Shown here: piece after piece, positions 17,428 through 26,208 of the stretch
Position numbering within the stretch: the stretch's first letter is position 1
Layout: each line of letters begins with the position of its first letter
NCBI GenBank assembly: GCA_026225475.1
Contig: JAMFSU010000043.1
Coordinates: forward strand, 1-32,098
Direction: 5' to 3'
From: Duganella sp.
GTDB lineage: Bacteria > Pseudomonadota > Gammaproteobacteria > Burkholderiales > Burkholderiaceae_D
Length of the DNA: 32,098 nt
Notes under the pieces: model-generated
The model's database searches: none
Told to the model about the DNA's origin: nothing
Seen by the model: the letters and a program-made list of their open reading frames with translations, nothing else
Position numbers and translations under genes: made by a program

Positions 17428-18171
17428 ATGGATTTCCGCTGGAGCATCATCCAAGGCTACGCGCCGCTGTTCATCAAAGGCTTCTTCATGACGCTGGAGG
17501 TGGCTGTCATCAGCATCATTGCCGGCACCATCATGGGGCTGCTGCTGGGGATGCTGCGCCTGGCCGACGTCCAGCATGGCGTATGGAAATACGTGCTGCG
17601 CCTGGCCAAATGGCTGGCGACACTTTACGTCGCCTTCTTCCGTGGTACACCGTTGTTTGTGCAAATTCTGCTGATCCATTTTGCCGTGATGCCGGTATTG
17701 ATCCATCCTGACGGCGGCCTGTTGATTTCGGGCGAACTGGCACGCACTATCAAACAGGATTACGGCGCCTTCGTCTCCGGCGTTGTGGCCTTGTCGCTCA
17801 ATGCCGCCGCCTATATCTCAGAAATCTTCCGCGCCGGTATTCAATCGATCGAACGCGGCCAGACTTTCGCGGCATCGAGTCTGGGCATGGGTTATCGCTT
17901 GCGCATGCGTTACATTATTCTGCCGCAGGCATTGCGCCGCATGCTGCCGCCGCTGGGCAATGAAGCCATTACCTTGCTCAAGGATTCTTCGCTGGTGTCC
18001 ACCATCGGCCTGGCCGAACTGGCCTATGCAGCACGCACCGTAGCGGGCAGCTATTCACGTTATTGGGAGCCGTATATCACGATCTCGGTCGTGTACTTTT
18101 CGATGACGATTTGTCTGGCCACGCTGGTCGCCCGGCTGGAAAAGAAATACAGTGCTCCGTCGCGCCACTGA
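17428..18171 (+). CDS. Amino-acid ABC transporter permease
   Basis: This inner-membrane permease of the HisM/GlnP family has 247 residues from ATG 17428 (MDFRWSIIQGYAPLFIKGF). The frame is open to a TTG at 17401. It has about five hydrophobic spans. The cytoplasmic loop that docks the ATPase reads AASSLGMGYRLRMRYIILPQ, the EAA motif. LKDSSLVSTIGLAEL follows, as in polar amino acid permeases. It pairs with the upstream binding protein, but no ATP-binding subunit is encoded next to it, so the ATPase must come from another locus. Its stop is one base before the ATG of the flavoprotein gene, implying coupled translation. Confidence 0.92.
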   Translation: MDFRWSIIQGYAPLFIKGFFMTLEVAVISIIAGTIMGLLLGMLRLADVQHGVWKYVLRLAKWLATLYVAFFRGTPLFVQILLIHFAVMPVLIHPDGGLLISGELARTIKQDYGAFVSGVVALSLNAAAYISEIFRAGIQSIERGQTFAASSLGMGYRLRMRYIILPQALRRMLPPLGNEAITLLKDSSLVSTIGLAELAYAARTVAGSYSRYWEPYITISVVYFSMTICLATLVARLEKKYSAPSRH

Positions 18172-18172
18172 C

Positions 18173-19444
18173 ATGGCCGATCAAACCGCTCCCATTGTCG
18201 CCATCATCGGCGGTGGCCCGGCAGGCTTGATGGCGGCCGAAGTCCTCAGTCAGGCTGGCATCCAGGTGGACATTTACGATGCCATGCCATCGTTGGGCCG
18301 CAAGTTCCTGCGCGCCGGCATTGGCGGGCTGAACATTACCCATAATGAAAACTATGCGGCCTTTTGTGGACGCTTCGGTGCCCGTCTGCCGCAACTGCAA
18401 GCAGCACTGGACCGTTTCCCACCGGATGCGCTGCGTGCCTGGGTGCAAGCACTGGGCATCGACACCTATGTCGGCAGCTCAGGCCGGGTATTTCCTACCG
18501 AAATGAAAGCTGCCCCACTGCTGCGCGCCTGGCTGCATCGGCTGCGTAGTGCCGGGGTACGAACACATGTACGCCATCGCTGGATCGGCTGGAGCGACCA
18601 GGGTGACTTGTTACTGGAAACGCCGACAGGAAACCTCTCGCTCAGTCCGGCGGCTACCGTGCTCGCACTCGGCGGCGCAAGTTGGCCGCAATTGGGTTCC
18701 GATGGTGCCTGGGTCTCGCCACTGTTGGAACGGCAGGTGCACATTGCACCGTTGCAAAGTGCCAATTGCGGTTTCGAAGTGTCGTGGAGTACCTATTTAC
18801 GCGACAAGTTTGCCGGCGCGCCATTGAAGTCGGTGGCCTTGACCTTCACCGATGACACTGGCGCTACCGAACGCCGCCAAGGCGAACTGGTACTCAGCGA
18901 GCATGGCGTCGAAGGCAGTCTGATCTATGCATTTTCACAACGACTGCGTGATTGCATCAATGCCCACGGCAGCGCCAGCTTTATGCTTGATCTGCTGCCA
19001 GCCTATGACGCCGAGCGGGTCCTGGCAGAAGTCATGCATCCACGCGGCGCACGCTCGCTCACCAGTCATTTGCAAAGCCGGCTCGGCATCACCGGTGTCA
19101 AGCGGGCCTTGCTGCACGAAGTGCTGGGGAAACAAAAAATCACCGACGCTGCAATACTGGCACGGACGATCAAAGCGCTTCCGATTACCGTTGATAGACC
19201 ACGGCCACTGACCCAGGCCATCAGCACGGCCGGCGGTATCTGTTTCGACGATCTCGATCCACGCTTGATGCTACGCGATTTACCTGGCATGTTCGTCGCC
19301 GGCGAGATGCTTGACTGGGAAGCGCCGACCGGCGGCTATCTGCTCACTGCCTGCCTGGCTACCGGGCTGTGCGCTGGCGAAGGCGTACGCGACTGGCTGC
19401 GAGATCGAAGCGAATCGGTAGCGCTATCACTTGACTTGGATTGA
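18173..19444 (+). CDS. TIGR03862 family flavoprotein (HI0933/YhiN-like)
   Basis: This is a predicted FAD-binding oxidoreductase of 423 residues starting MADQTAPIVAIIGGGPAGLM. The dinucleotide-binding GGGPAG is at about 13-18, and GRKFLRAGIGGLNITHNE is the family signature. A second FAD contact, LALGGASWPQLGSDG, lies mid-protein. The end GMFVAGEMLDWEAPTGGYLL closes the FAD site. The physiological reaction is unknown. Its start is coupled to the permease stop. The last 109 bp overlap the 3' end of the convergent effector gene. Confidence 0.9.
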   Translation: MADQTAPIVAIIGGGPAGLMAAEVLSQAGIQVDIYDAMPSLGRKFLRAGIGGLNITHNENYAAFCGRFGARLPQLQAALDRFPPDALRAWVQALGIDTYVGSSGRVFPTEMKAAPLLRAWLHRLRSAGVRTHVRHRWIGWSDQGDLLLETPTGNLSLSPAATVLALGGASWPQLGSDGAWVSPLLERQVHIAPLQSANCGFEVSWSTYLRDKFAGAPLKSVALTFTDDTGATERRQGELVLSEHGVEGSLIYAFSQRLRDCINAHGSASFMLDLLPAYDAERVLAEVMHPRGARSLTSHLQSRLGITGVKRALLHEVLGKQKITDAAILARTIKALPITVDRPRPLTQAISTAGGICFDDLDPRLMLRDLPGMFVAGEMLDWEAPTGGYLLTACLATGLCAGEGVRDWLRDRSESVALSLDLD

Positions 19445-21438
19445 CCCTCGTCCAAAATTTGTGTAAACGCTTCATCGATGCTCATCGTCGCCTGCGCCAG
19501 CTTGCGCTCAATCAGATCAAAGGTCGGCTGCCATACTTGTTGTTCGTCGCTTTTGGCAGACTCGCCTGGTGCTGCCATGCCATAGATATATTTGTTGATG
19601 TTGCGTGAGAAATCGCTGGGATAAAACAATCCATGTTTCTCAAAATACTGAATGCCTTGCATTTGCACATCGCCATGCCAGATGCCGCATTTTCTCAAAC
19701 GTGATTGCAAGTTGCACAACTCTTGTTGCGCTTTCGGTGGCAGGGCACCGGGAGCCAGTTGGCTCAATGGGATACCTGGAACCCTATCCATTTTCAAGTA
19801 AACCTGATCGTCTCTGACTAGTACCTCAGCAGCATCTTTTCCATAATAGCGATTGAACAATGCTGCTTCCTTGCAAGCCAGCGTGACGCGCTCCTGTAAC
19901 TCCAAATAGCGTTGTCGCGGCACATTTTCTGGATCAGCGTCCGACCAGGCGGTGGCAATGACAGTGTTGAATTGCTTGATGACCCTCCCTGCATGTTGGG
20001 GATCATCAAATACCGGGCCATGCCAAGTGTCTTTTATCTTGTTACCCAGAAGACCATTGGTGCTACCGACGTTGGCGGTAGCGGACCTCTGTGACTGTGC
20101 AAAATGCGTGGCATTCGCATGTTCTCGTTGCTGCGCAAGGCTGTTATTCGATCTCCGTAAATCATCATGCTGCACGACTCTGCGCCAATGCAGCACACCT
20201 CGTTCATAGGCGGCATCAATCCGACCATTCTCCTGCGGGATCATGAACGTTGTACGACCACCCTGCTGTCTTTCGATGTACACGAAGGCATTATTGAGCT
20301 TGATATAGCCATGATTTTTCTCTTGCTTATGCCACCTGATTCCATTTTCGTCGGGCGCATACAGTTGCTGTGCAGAGACGTTGGATTGCTTACCGCGCGC
20401 ACGAAACTTACCATCAATTTTTTCACGCAGGCTGTTCGATAGCTGTTGCGTTGTGCGCCGTAGAAAAGTCCAGCGCACGCCATCCCATTCGACCAGATTG
20501 CCCGATTTCTTGGGATTTTCCTGTTGATATACCTCATAGCTCTGCGGGCCTTTTGCTGACAGGCGAACTGGCACCAGTTCGCCAAACATTTCGATCACGC
20601 GCAGCAACTGGCGTTCTGCTACGGCATCTTGCGATTGTGTGACCACATAGATTTTTCCGTCGCCATATTTTTCGGGAAAAGCATTGTTCAAGGGAGAAAA
20701 AACTTGCCTGTCATTCGGTACGATCTTGATCTTTCTGATCAACGCTACTTCTTTGCCAATGAAGACATTTTGCGCGTGGCGTACCGCTGAATGCCATTGG
20801 CGGCTCAGACGCTCACGATACACGGGTAGCTCATCGGTATACAGTTGCTGCATATCTGTCAATTTGGAGTACCGACTGTCATCCATGCCACGTAACGCAT
20901 AATCATTTCCATACAGGTTGATCGATTGCGTTGACTGCCCGGTGGTAACGTCACTGCCGGTCTCAGCGCAGTGGTGTTGCAAGAAAGCTTGTTGGCCTTT
21001 CCAATCAACGATGACGCTACCGAAGAGAGCGATCGGATGCGCTGACAACATCGGCGCGATCGTTGCAGGCGAAGCAGTGGCCGTTTCGTCGCCAGCTGAG
21101 CGCAAGGTTGTGTGCTGTTTCTGCTGCGGCCTCTCCGAAGGCTGCGCACTGACCGGCAATCGCGGCGCGTGCAAAATCTGCCTGCTGCTAGCAGGCTCCT
21201 GCACTAGCGCTCCGGCAGGACGGATACATAGCAGGCGACAAAGTATGCGAAAAATACAGCTTCTGGGGCGCGTGGATAGAGATAGCGGCGGCTCTTGCTG
21301 AGATGACGCAACATTTTCCGCGGCTCCCGACAAGCCATTTCGACCTACAGTTGGCGGCTTGTTTTTTCCCGCTGCCGGCCCCGCCTGCAAGGTGGCCCCA
21401 CTCAATGTGCCCATGTCGCAGTGATTGGTAAATGACAT
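19336..21438 (-). CDS. Putative type III effector with OspG/NleH-like kinase domain
   Basis: The protein has 700 residues and opens with about 60 polar, Ser/Gly/Ala-rich residues with almost no acidic ones before position 40, as in type III secretion signals. Residues about 130-430 are unassigned but contain repeated Trp/Tyr units (VEWDGVRWTFLR, GYIKLNNAFVYIE, ERGVLHWRRV). The kinase-like part is about 465-640. It has VIKQFN (K488), the helix-C motif KEAALFNRYYG (E524) typical of OspG/NleH effectors, the catalytic loop HGD (D590) and DFS (D609) for DFG. The Asn expected five residues after D590 is Gly. The tail is Ser/Arg/Pro-rich and lies antisense to the flavoprotein gene. Base composition is more AT-rich than the neighbours, suggesting transfer. 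No secretion genes are in the window. Confidence 0.7.
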   Translation of the reverse strand: MSFTNHCDMGTLSGATLQAGPAAGKNKPPTVGRNGLSGAAENVASSQQEPPLSLSTRPRSCIFRILCRLLCIRPAGALVQEPASSRQILHAPRLPVSAQPSERPQQKQHTTLRSAGDETATASPATIAPMLSAHPIALFGSVIVDWKGQQAFLQHHCAETGSDVTTGQSTQSINLYGNDYALRGMDDSRYSKLTDMQQLYTDELPVYRERLSRQWHSAVRHAQNVFIGKEVALIRKIKIVPNDRQVFSPLNNAFPEKYGDGKIYVVTQSQDAVAERQLLRVIEMFGELVPVRLSAKGPQSYEVYQQENPKKSGNLVEWDGVRWTFLRRTTQQLSNSLREKIDGKFRARGKQSNVSAQQLYAPDENGIRWHKQEKNHGYIKLNNAFVYIERQQGGRTTFMIPQENGRIDAAYERGVLHWRRVVQHDDLRRSNNSLAQQREHANATHFAQSQRSATANVGSTNGLLGNKIKDTWHGPVFDDPQHAGRVIKQFNTVIATAWSDADPENVPRQRYLELQERVTLACKEAALFNRYYGKDAAEVLVRDDQVYLKMDRVPGIPLSQLAPGALPPKAQQELCNLQSRLRKCGIWHGDVQMQGIQYFEKHGLFYPSDFSRNINKYIYGMAAPGESAKSDEQQVWQPTFDLIERKLAQATMSIDEAFTQILDEGQSKSSDSATDSLRSRSQSRTPSPAHSPVARQAVSR

Positions 21439-21468
21439 CTCGCTCCTTAGAAATTAAAAAAGAGCGAG
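21439..21468 (-). promoter_or_regulatory. Hairpin that buries the effector ribosome binding site
   Basis: On the minus strand CTCGCTCTTT (21468-21459) pairs over 10 bp (one G-U) with AAGGAGCGAG (21448-21439), with a 10-nt A/U-rich loop. The second arm contains the whole Shine-Dalgarno AAGGAG and ends directly at the ATG. Three U's facing the A/G run recall fourU-type RNA thermometers. The stem is read directly; a regulatory role is inferred. Confidence 0.6.
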
Positions 21469-21530
21469 GATTAACATTCACACATCCACCATGCCGCCAT
21501 AAATCGACCATTTCTGATCTGACTGCCACA

Positions 21531-21543
21531 TCAAGACACTTGA
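21531..21543. promoter_or_regulatory. Short dyad upstream of effector gene
   Basis: The perfect dyad TCAAG-ACA-CTTGA lies about 95 bp before the effector start codon, next to an AT-rich stretch (21550-21572) where a promoter would be expected. I see no clear -35/-10 pair and no hrp-type TTCG-N16-TTCG box. It could be a regulator site. Confidence 0.25.
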
Positions 21544-21741
21544 TTGGGATAAATTCAATAAATATTAATTGCTTGCCCGGACAATCTCGAAGCGGCCCGT
21601 TTGACAATCGGCTGATCCGCTGCGGTATTCCCATAGTGCGATGCCATAATGGCGCTGTTTATTCAAATAGCTTGTACTACATTGCGGCCACAACATTGCT
21701 TGTGTGATGGACCTGGCCACCACCCTCTGTGAGAAAAGACC

Positions 21742-21951
21742 ATGATTGATGAAGACCGCCTGATCGATATTGAATTGAAGCTGACGTATCAAGAGGACAC
21801 CGTCGATACGCTCAACAAGATCGTCTATCAGCAGCAACGAAAAATTGATGAGCTGGAAAAATTGCTGACCACGTTGGCGCGACAGCTCAACGAAAATGCC
21901 AGCAACCTCGGTGAACGCGACATCACCAACGAGAAGCCGCCGCATTATTAA
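21742..21951 (+). CDS. slyX: SlyX family protein
   Basis: The product is a short soluble protein of 69 residues, the normal SlyX length. It is almost wholly helical with heptad character (IDIELKLTYQEDTVDTLNKI, QQQRKIDELEKLLTTLARQL) and ends in PPHY, the conserved SlyX terminus. The molecular function of SlyX is not known. It precedes rdgC by 115 bp on the same strand. Confidence 0.92.
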   Translation: MIDEDRLIDIELKLTYQEDTVDTLNKIVYQQQRKIDELEKLLTTLARQLNENASNLGERDITNEKPPHY

Positions 21952-22066
21952 ATTTGTACGCAACCGGCATCCGCAAGCTGCGCGGCGACAACGGCAAGAA
22001 TATGTCGCCCTGAATTGGTGGCAAGCTTTCCTCAACGTGTAGAATGGTCGCTTTTGCCCGAACGCT

Positions 22067-22993
22067 ATGTGGTTTAAGAACCTTCAGATCTACCGTCTTC
22101 CCGCACCTTGGGCCATCAGTGCCGATGAGCTCGAATCCTGTCTGGCGACGCAAGCTTTTACCGACTGCTCCAGTCTGGAAATGCAGTCGCAGGGCTGGGT
22201 CTCGCCGCGTTCCAACGAACGCCTGGTACACACGGTCAATCGCCAGTTCCTGCTGCAACTCAATACCGAAAAGAAACTACTGCCCAGCACTGTGATCAAC
22301 CAGGTCACCAAGGCACGCGCCGTCGAGTTGGAAGAACAACAAGGTTTCGCACCCGGACGCAAGCAGACCAAGGAATTGAAAGAACAGGTGACCGACGAGT
22401 TGTTGCCACGTGCTTTCAGCATCGTGCGCAGCACGTATGCCTGGATTGACCCGGTCAATGGCTGGCTGGTAGTTGATGCCGGCAGCCCTGCCAAAGCCGA
22501 AGAAGTGTTGAAGCTGTTGCTCAAGGCAATCCCCAAATTCCCGCTGGAAACCTTGCGTACGGTGCGTTCGCCGCTGTCTTCAATGACCGAATGGCTGGCC
22601 TCCGACGAAGCCCCCAGTGGCTTCACTGTCGATCAAGATACCGAATTGCGGGCCAGCGGCGACAGCAAGGCGACCGTGCGTTTCGTGCGTCATACGCTGG
22701 AAGCGGATGACGTCCGCCGCTACATCGAATCGGGCAAGCAATGCACGCGTCTGGCGCTGACCTGGAATGATCGCGTGTCGTTTGTGCTGACAGAGAACTT
22801 GAGCATCAAGAAAATCACGCCACTCGATGTCTTGAAGGAAGACAGCAATGTCACTTCCAAGAATGACGATGAACGCTTCGATGGCGACTTCATGCTGATG
22901 ACCGGTGAAGTCAGCAAACTGATGGCCGACGTGATTGAAGCACTCGGTGGTCAGTTACGCGAAAATGACGGTTCCGCAGCCATGGCGGCCTAA
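22067..22993 (+). CDS. rdgC: Recombination-associated protein RdgC
   Basis: RdgC is a ring-shaped dimer that binds double-stranded DNA without sequence preference and limits RecA activity. The 308-residue length is typical. Family signatures are [11 protein letters not shown] at the start, [25 protein letters not shown], then the long [20 protein letters not shown] segment, [20 protein letters not shown] and, near the end, [16 protein letters not shown] strong hairpin follows, between rdgC and the convergent TetR gene. Confidence 0.96.
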   Translation: MWFKNLQIYRLPAPWAISADELESCLATQAFTDCSSLEMQSQGWVSPRSNERLVHTVNRQFLLQLNTEKKLLPSTVINQVTKARAVELEEQQGFAPGRKQTKELKEQVTDELLPRAFSIVRSTYAWIDPVNGWLVVDAGSPAKAEEVLKLLLKAIPKFPLETLRTVRSPLSSMTEWLASDEAPSGFTVDQDTELRASGDSKATVRFVRHTLEADDVRRYIESGKQCTRLALTWNDRVSFVLTENLSIKKITPLDVLKEDSNVTSKNDDERFDGDFMLMTGEVSKLMADVIEALGGQLRENDGSAAMAA

Positions 22994-23022
22994 GACCTGA
23001 CTCACCAGCGACTGACCTGAAT

Positions 23023-23060
23023 TTGGGCAGCGGCGACTTCAATAGTCGGTGCTGCCCCAA
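23023..23060. terminator. Hairpin between convergent rdgC and tetR-type gene
   Basis: GGGCAGC (23025-23031) pairs with GCTGCCC (23051-23057), and an inner GCGAC pairs with GTCG(G). There is no T-run on either side, so it may be a structural block or RNA end-protector rather than a canonical terminator. Confidence 0.45.
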
Positions 23061-23078
23061 GTACAACCACTGCGCAAC

Positions 23079-23702
23079 TCACTGCTTTTCTTCCGACCTC
23101 TGCAAGACTGCTTCGAGCGCCCTCATCGCGTGACAAATGGTATTGGACAGGCGTTCCATGCTGATGCCATCGCGGGCACTCAGCGACAAGCCATGCAATA
23201 CCGCTGTATAAAAATCCGCCAGACCGGCGATGTCGGCATCGGCATGCAGTTGCTGCTGCTGCTGTGCCTGCAGGAAACGCTGCTCAAGGGCGGCACGCTT
23301 GCTCTGCCGACGCTGCGCCAACTCGACCGTATGCGCGGCGTTTTCCGGTGCACAATTGATGGCCGAGGTCACCACCATACAGCCTTTGCCATTGGCCGGA
23401 TCGCCATACAAGGTAACGCTGGCATGCAGCATCGCCGATAAATCTTGCTCAATCGGTCGGCCCTGACGCAAGGCATCCATTGGCCCGATGGCCGTCGTCT
23501 TTGAATAAAACTCGACCGCCTCGCGAAACAAGGCATTTTTGTCGCCAAACGCCGCATACAGACTAGGCGCCTTGACCCCGATTGCGGTGGTCAGATCTGC
23601 CATTGTCGTCCCTTCATAGCCCTTGTTCCAAAATACCTGCATGGCCAGGCGCAACGCAGTGTCTCTATCGAAACTGCGCGGCCGCCCTCTTGACTGCTGC
23701 AT
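23079..23702 (-). CDS. TetR/AcrR family repressor
   Basis: This is a DNA-binding repressor of about 207 residues. The start [14 protein letters not shown] at 23702 is preferred because AGGAG lies 7 nt before it; the upstream ATG (23708) is too close to that site. The N-terminal helix-turn-helix is clear ([24 protein letters not shown] in outline, about residues 31-54). The C-terminal ligand-binding region contains [17 protein letters not shown], typical of the YxxxxxxKGC group. The gene is divergent from the second EF-G gene, and two matching operators lie in between. It probably represses fusA2, and perhaps itself, until an unknown ligand binds. Confidence 0.92.
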   Translation of the reverse strand: MQQSRGRPRSFDRDTALRLAMQVFWNKGYEGTTMADLTTAIGVKAPSLYAAFGDKNALFREAVEFYSKTTAIGPMDALRQGRPIEQDLSAMLHASVTLYGDPANGKGCMVVTSAINCAPENAAHTVELAQRRQSKRAALEQRFLQAQQQQQLHADADIAGLADFYTAVLHGLSLSARDGISMERLSNTICHAMRALEAVLQRSEEKQ

Positions 23703-23769
23703 TGGCATGCTCCTTTCCTATAGCCTGAAAACACCGAAAATCGATACTGTGATTTTCAGTGTAGCTTAT

Positions 23770-23785
23770 TTTAATCTGGATTACA
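23770..23785. promoter_or_regulatory. TetR-type operator 1
   Basis: TTTAATCTGGATTACA contains the dyad TAATC-TG-GATTA. It matches operator 2 at 12 of 16 positions, lies 9 bp upstream of the fusA2 -35, and is 68 bp from the regulator start codon. Confidence 0.55.
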
Positions 23786-23793
23786 TAATTGTC

Positions 23794-23823
23794 TTGACGC
23801 GGAATCGCAGGAATATATATTAT
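23794..23823 (+). promoter_or_regulatory. fusA2 promoter
   Basis: The -35 TTGACG (23794-23799) is followed by TATATT (16-bp spacing) or TATTAT (18-bp spacing) as -10. Both boxes match five of six consensus bases. The promoter is bracketed by two similar operators, so repressor binding at both would block or loop it. Confidence 0.6.
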
Positions 23824-23838
23824 GTAACCCGCATTACA
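23823..23838. promoter_or_regulatory. TetR-type operator 2
   Basis: TGTAACCCGCATTACA is a dyad TGTAA-N6-TTACA that overlaps the end of the -10 and the likely start of transcription. Its centre is 53 bp, about five helical turns, from operator 1. Confidence 0.6.
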
Positions 23839-24012
23839 CAAATGAGATTTATGATTAGTGCACAGCCCGCTCCATTACCACCTGGAAATGGCCGGCAGGC
23901 TGAAAACGAAACCAACAGAAAGGCTACAGGCAACGCGCATAATGCGAAGCACGAAGCGCATGTTTTTTTGCCGGTTTCATCCCGAGATCCAGAACGCAAA
24001 AGAGGACACACC

Positions 24013-26124
24013 ATGACTCGCAAGACCCGTATAGAACATTACCGGAACATTGGTATCAGTGCGCACATCGATGCCGGTAAAACCACCACCACCGAGCGCA
24101 TTCTGTTTTATACCGGTGTCAACCACAAGATCGGCGAAGTCCATGACGGCGCCGCCACCATGGACTGGATGGAGCAGGAACAGGAACGCGGCATCACGAT
24201 CACTTCGGCCGCCACCACTGCATTCTGGAAGGGCATGGCCGGCAATTATCCGGAACATCGCATCAATATCATCGATACGCCGGGCCACGTCGATTTCACC
24301 ATCGAAGTGGAACGTTCGATGCGCGTGCTCGACGGCGCCGTGATGGTGTATGACTCGGTCGGCGGCGTGCAGCCGCAATCGGAAACGGTCTGGCGTCAGG
24401 CCAATAAATACGCTGTGCCGCGCATGGCGTTCGTCAACAAAATGGATCGTGTTGGTGCCGATTTTTTCCGCGTGCAACGACAAATTGCCGAGCGCCTCAA
24501 AGGCAATGCCGTACCGGTGCAGATTCCGATTGGTGCGGAAGATCATTTCCAGGGCGTGATTGACCTGGTCAAGATGAAAGCCATCTACTGGGACGACGAC
24601 AGTCAGGGCGTCAAGTTTGAATACCGCGAGATTCCGGCCGAGCTGGAGGACAGTGCACGCGAGTGGCATGACAAGATGGTTGAACAGGCGGCGGAAGCCA
24701 ACGAACAACTGCTTGAAAAATATCTGAGCGGCACGCCGTTGACGGAAGAGGACATCAAGTCTGGCCTGCGCCAGCGTACCGTGGCTGGCGAGATCGTACC
24801 GATGCTGGCCGGTAGCGCCTTCAAGAACAAGGGCGTGCAAGCCATGCTCGACGCCGTGATCGATTACCTGCCATCGCCAATCGATGTACCGGCGATCAAA
24901 GGGCATGACGAAGAGGACAATGAAATTGAACGCCATCCTGCCGATGATGAGAAATTTTCGGCACTGGCATTCAAGATCATGACCGACCCGTTCGTGGGGC
25001 AATTGATCTTCTTCCGGGTATATTCCGGCACGGTCAATTCGGGCGATACCGTCTACAACCCGATCAAGGGCAAGAAGGAACGCCTGGGCCGCATCCTGCA
25101 GATGCATGCCAATGAACGCAAGGAGATCAAGGAACTTTTCGCGGGCGATATCGCCGCCGCAGTCGGCTTGAAGGATGTCACCACTGGCGACACGCTGACC
25201 GATCCGGAGCACGTCATCATTCTGGAACGCATGGTCTTTCCCGAACCTGTGATTTCACAGGCAGTGGAACCCAAGACCAAGGTCGATCAGGAAAAGATGG
25301 GCATTGCCCTGAACCGACTGGCGCAGGAAGATCCCTCGTTCCGGGTACGGACCGACGAAGAATCGGGCCAGACCATTATTTCCGGCATGGGCGAGTTGCA
25401 TCTGGAAATTCTGGTTGATCGCATGCGTCGTGAATTCAACGTCGAAGCGACCGTCGGCAAACCGCAGGTGGCCTATCGTGAAGCGATCCGTTCCACGGTA
25501 GAAGATGTTGAAGGCAAATTCGTCAAACAGTCCGGTGGACGCGGTCAGTACGGCCACGTGGTGCTGAAGCTGGAACCACTGCCGGCGGGCAAGGGTTACG
25601 AGTTCGTCGATGCCACCAAGGGCGGCGTAGTACCACGGGAGTTCATTCCTGCGGTCGACAAGGGCATCCAGGAGACCTTGGGCAGCGGCGTGCTGGCAGG
25701 CTATCCGGTGGTCGATATTCGGGCGACGCTGACGTTTGGTTCTTATCATGACGTCGACTCCAACGAGAACGCCTTCCGCATGGCGGGTTCGATGGCATTC
25801 AAGGAAGGCATGCGCCGAGCCAATCCGGTTTTGCTCGAGCCAATGATGCATGTCGAAGTAGAAACGCCGGAAGACTTCATGGGCAACGTCATGGGCGACC
25901 TGTCGTCACGGCGTGGCATGGTGCAAGGCATGGAAGACATCGCTGGCGGTGGCGGCAAGCTGGTGCGCGCCGAAGTGCCATTGGCAGAGATGTTTGGTTA
26001 TTCGACCTCATTGCGGTCGTTGACGCAGGGACGCGCGACTTACACCATGGAGTTCAAGCACTATGCAGAAGCGCCGCGGCAGGTGACTGAGCAATTGATG
26101 ACAGCGCGTAAGGGCGGCAAGTGA
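24013..26124 (+). CDS. fusA2: Elongation factor G, second copy
   Basis: This is a full-length translocation GTPase of 703 residues. The start [20 protein letters not shown] at 24013 has AGAGGA at good distance. All G motifs are intact: [12 protein letters not shown] (G1), [11 protein letters not shown] (G2), DTPGHVDF (G3), [10 protein letters not shown] (G4) and GSAFKNKG (G5). Domains II-V follow, including [20 protein letters not shown] and [15 protein letters not shown]. It is not in a str operon (no rpsL, rpsG or tuf nearby), so it is taken as a paralogue, known in many Burkholderiales. The frame stays open upstream to an ATG at 23842, giving a possible 57-residue extension. It sits behind a repressor-flanked promoter and has its own terminator. 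Confidence 0.94.
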   Translation: MTRKTRIEHYRNIGISAHIDAGKTTTTERILFYTGVNHKIGEVHDGAATMDWMEQEQERGITITSAATTAFWKGMAGNYPEHRINIIDTPGHVDFTIEVERSMRVLDGAVMVYDSVGGVQPQSETVWRQANKYAVPRMAFVNKMDRVGADFFRVQRQIAERLKGNAVPVQIPIGAEDHFQGVIDLVKMKAIYWDDDSQGVKFEYREIPAELEDSAREWHDKMVEQAAEANEQLLEKYLSGTPLTEEDIKSGLRQRTVAGEIVPMLAGSAFKNKGVQAMLDAVIDYLPSPIDVPAIKGHDEEDNEIERHPADDEKFSALAFKIMTDPFVGQLIFFRVYSGTVNSGDTVYNPIKGKKERLGRILQMHANERKEIKELFAGDIAAAVGLKDVTTGDTLTDPEHVIILERMVFPEPVISQAVEPKTKVDQEKMGIALNRLAQEDPSFRVRTDEESGQTIISGMGELHLEILVDRMRREFNVEATVGKPQVAYREAIRSTVEDVEGKFVKQSGGRGQYGHVVLKLEPLPAGKGYEFVDATKGGVVPREFIPAVDKGIQETLGSGVLAGYPVVDIRATLTFGSYHDVDSNENAFRMAGSMAFKEGMRRANPVLLEPMMHVEVETPEDFMGNVMGDLSSRRGMVQGMEDIAGGGGKLVRAEVPLAEMFGYSTSLRSLTQGRATYTMEFKHYAEAPRQVTEQLMTARKGGK

Positions 26125-26171
26125 TTGCCCTGGCGTTCGCCTTCAAGCAGTAGTCTGCCAGTAATGGGAAG

Positions 26172-26208
26172 GCCCGCTTGATTTAGATCAGGCGGGCTTT
26201 TTTCTTTT
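26172..26208 (+). terminator. fusA2 terminator
   Basis: An 11-bp stem GCCCGCTTGAT/ATCAGGCGGGC (one G-U, loop TTAG) is followed by a T-rich run at 26198-26208, 48 bp after the fusA2 stop. Confidence 0.92.

Noticed and set aside
21469..21600. hrp-type (TTCG-N16-TTCG) box upstream of the effector
   Set aside because: A single TTCG is present on the minus strand but the partner at the required spacing reads CAAT.
23623..24012. EF-G start at 23623, 130 codons upstream
   Set aside because: This start lies inside the TetR gene on the other strand and upstream of the mapped promoter boxes, so it cannot be the start for that transcript.
23977..25212. 411-codon minus-strand frame opposite fusA2
   Set aside because: It is antisense to the EF-G GTPase domain and has no recognisable motif.
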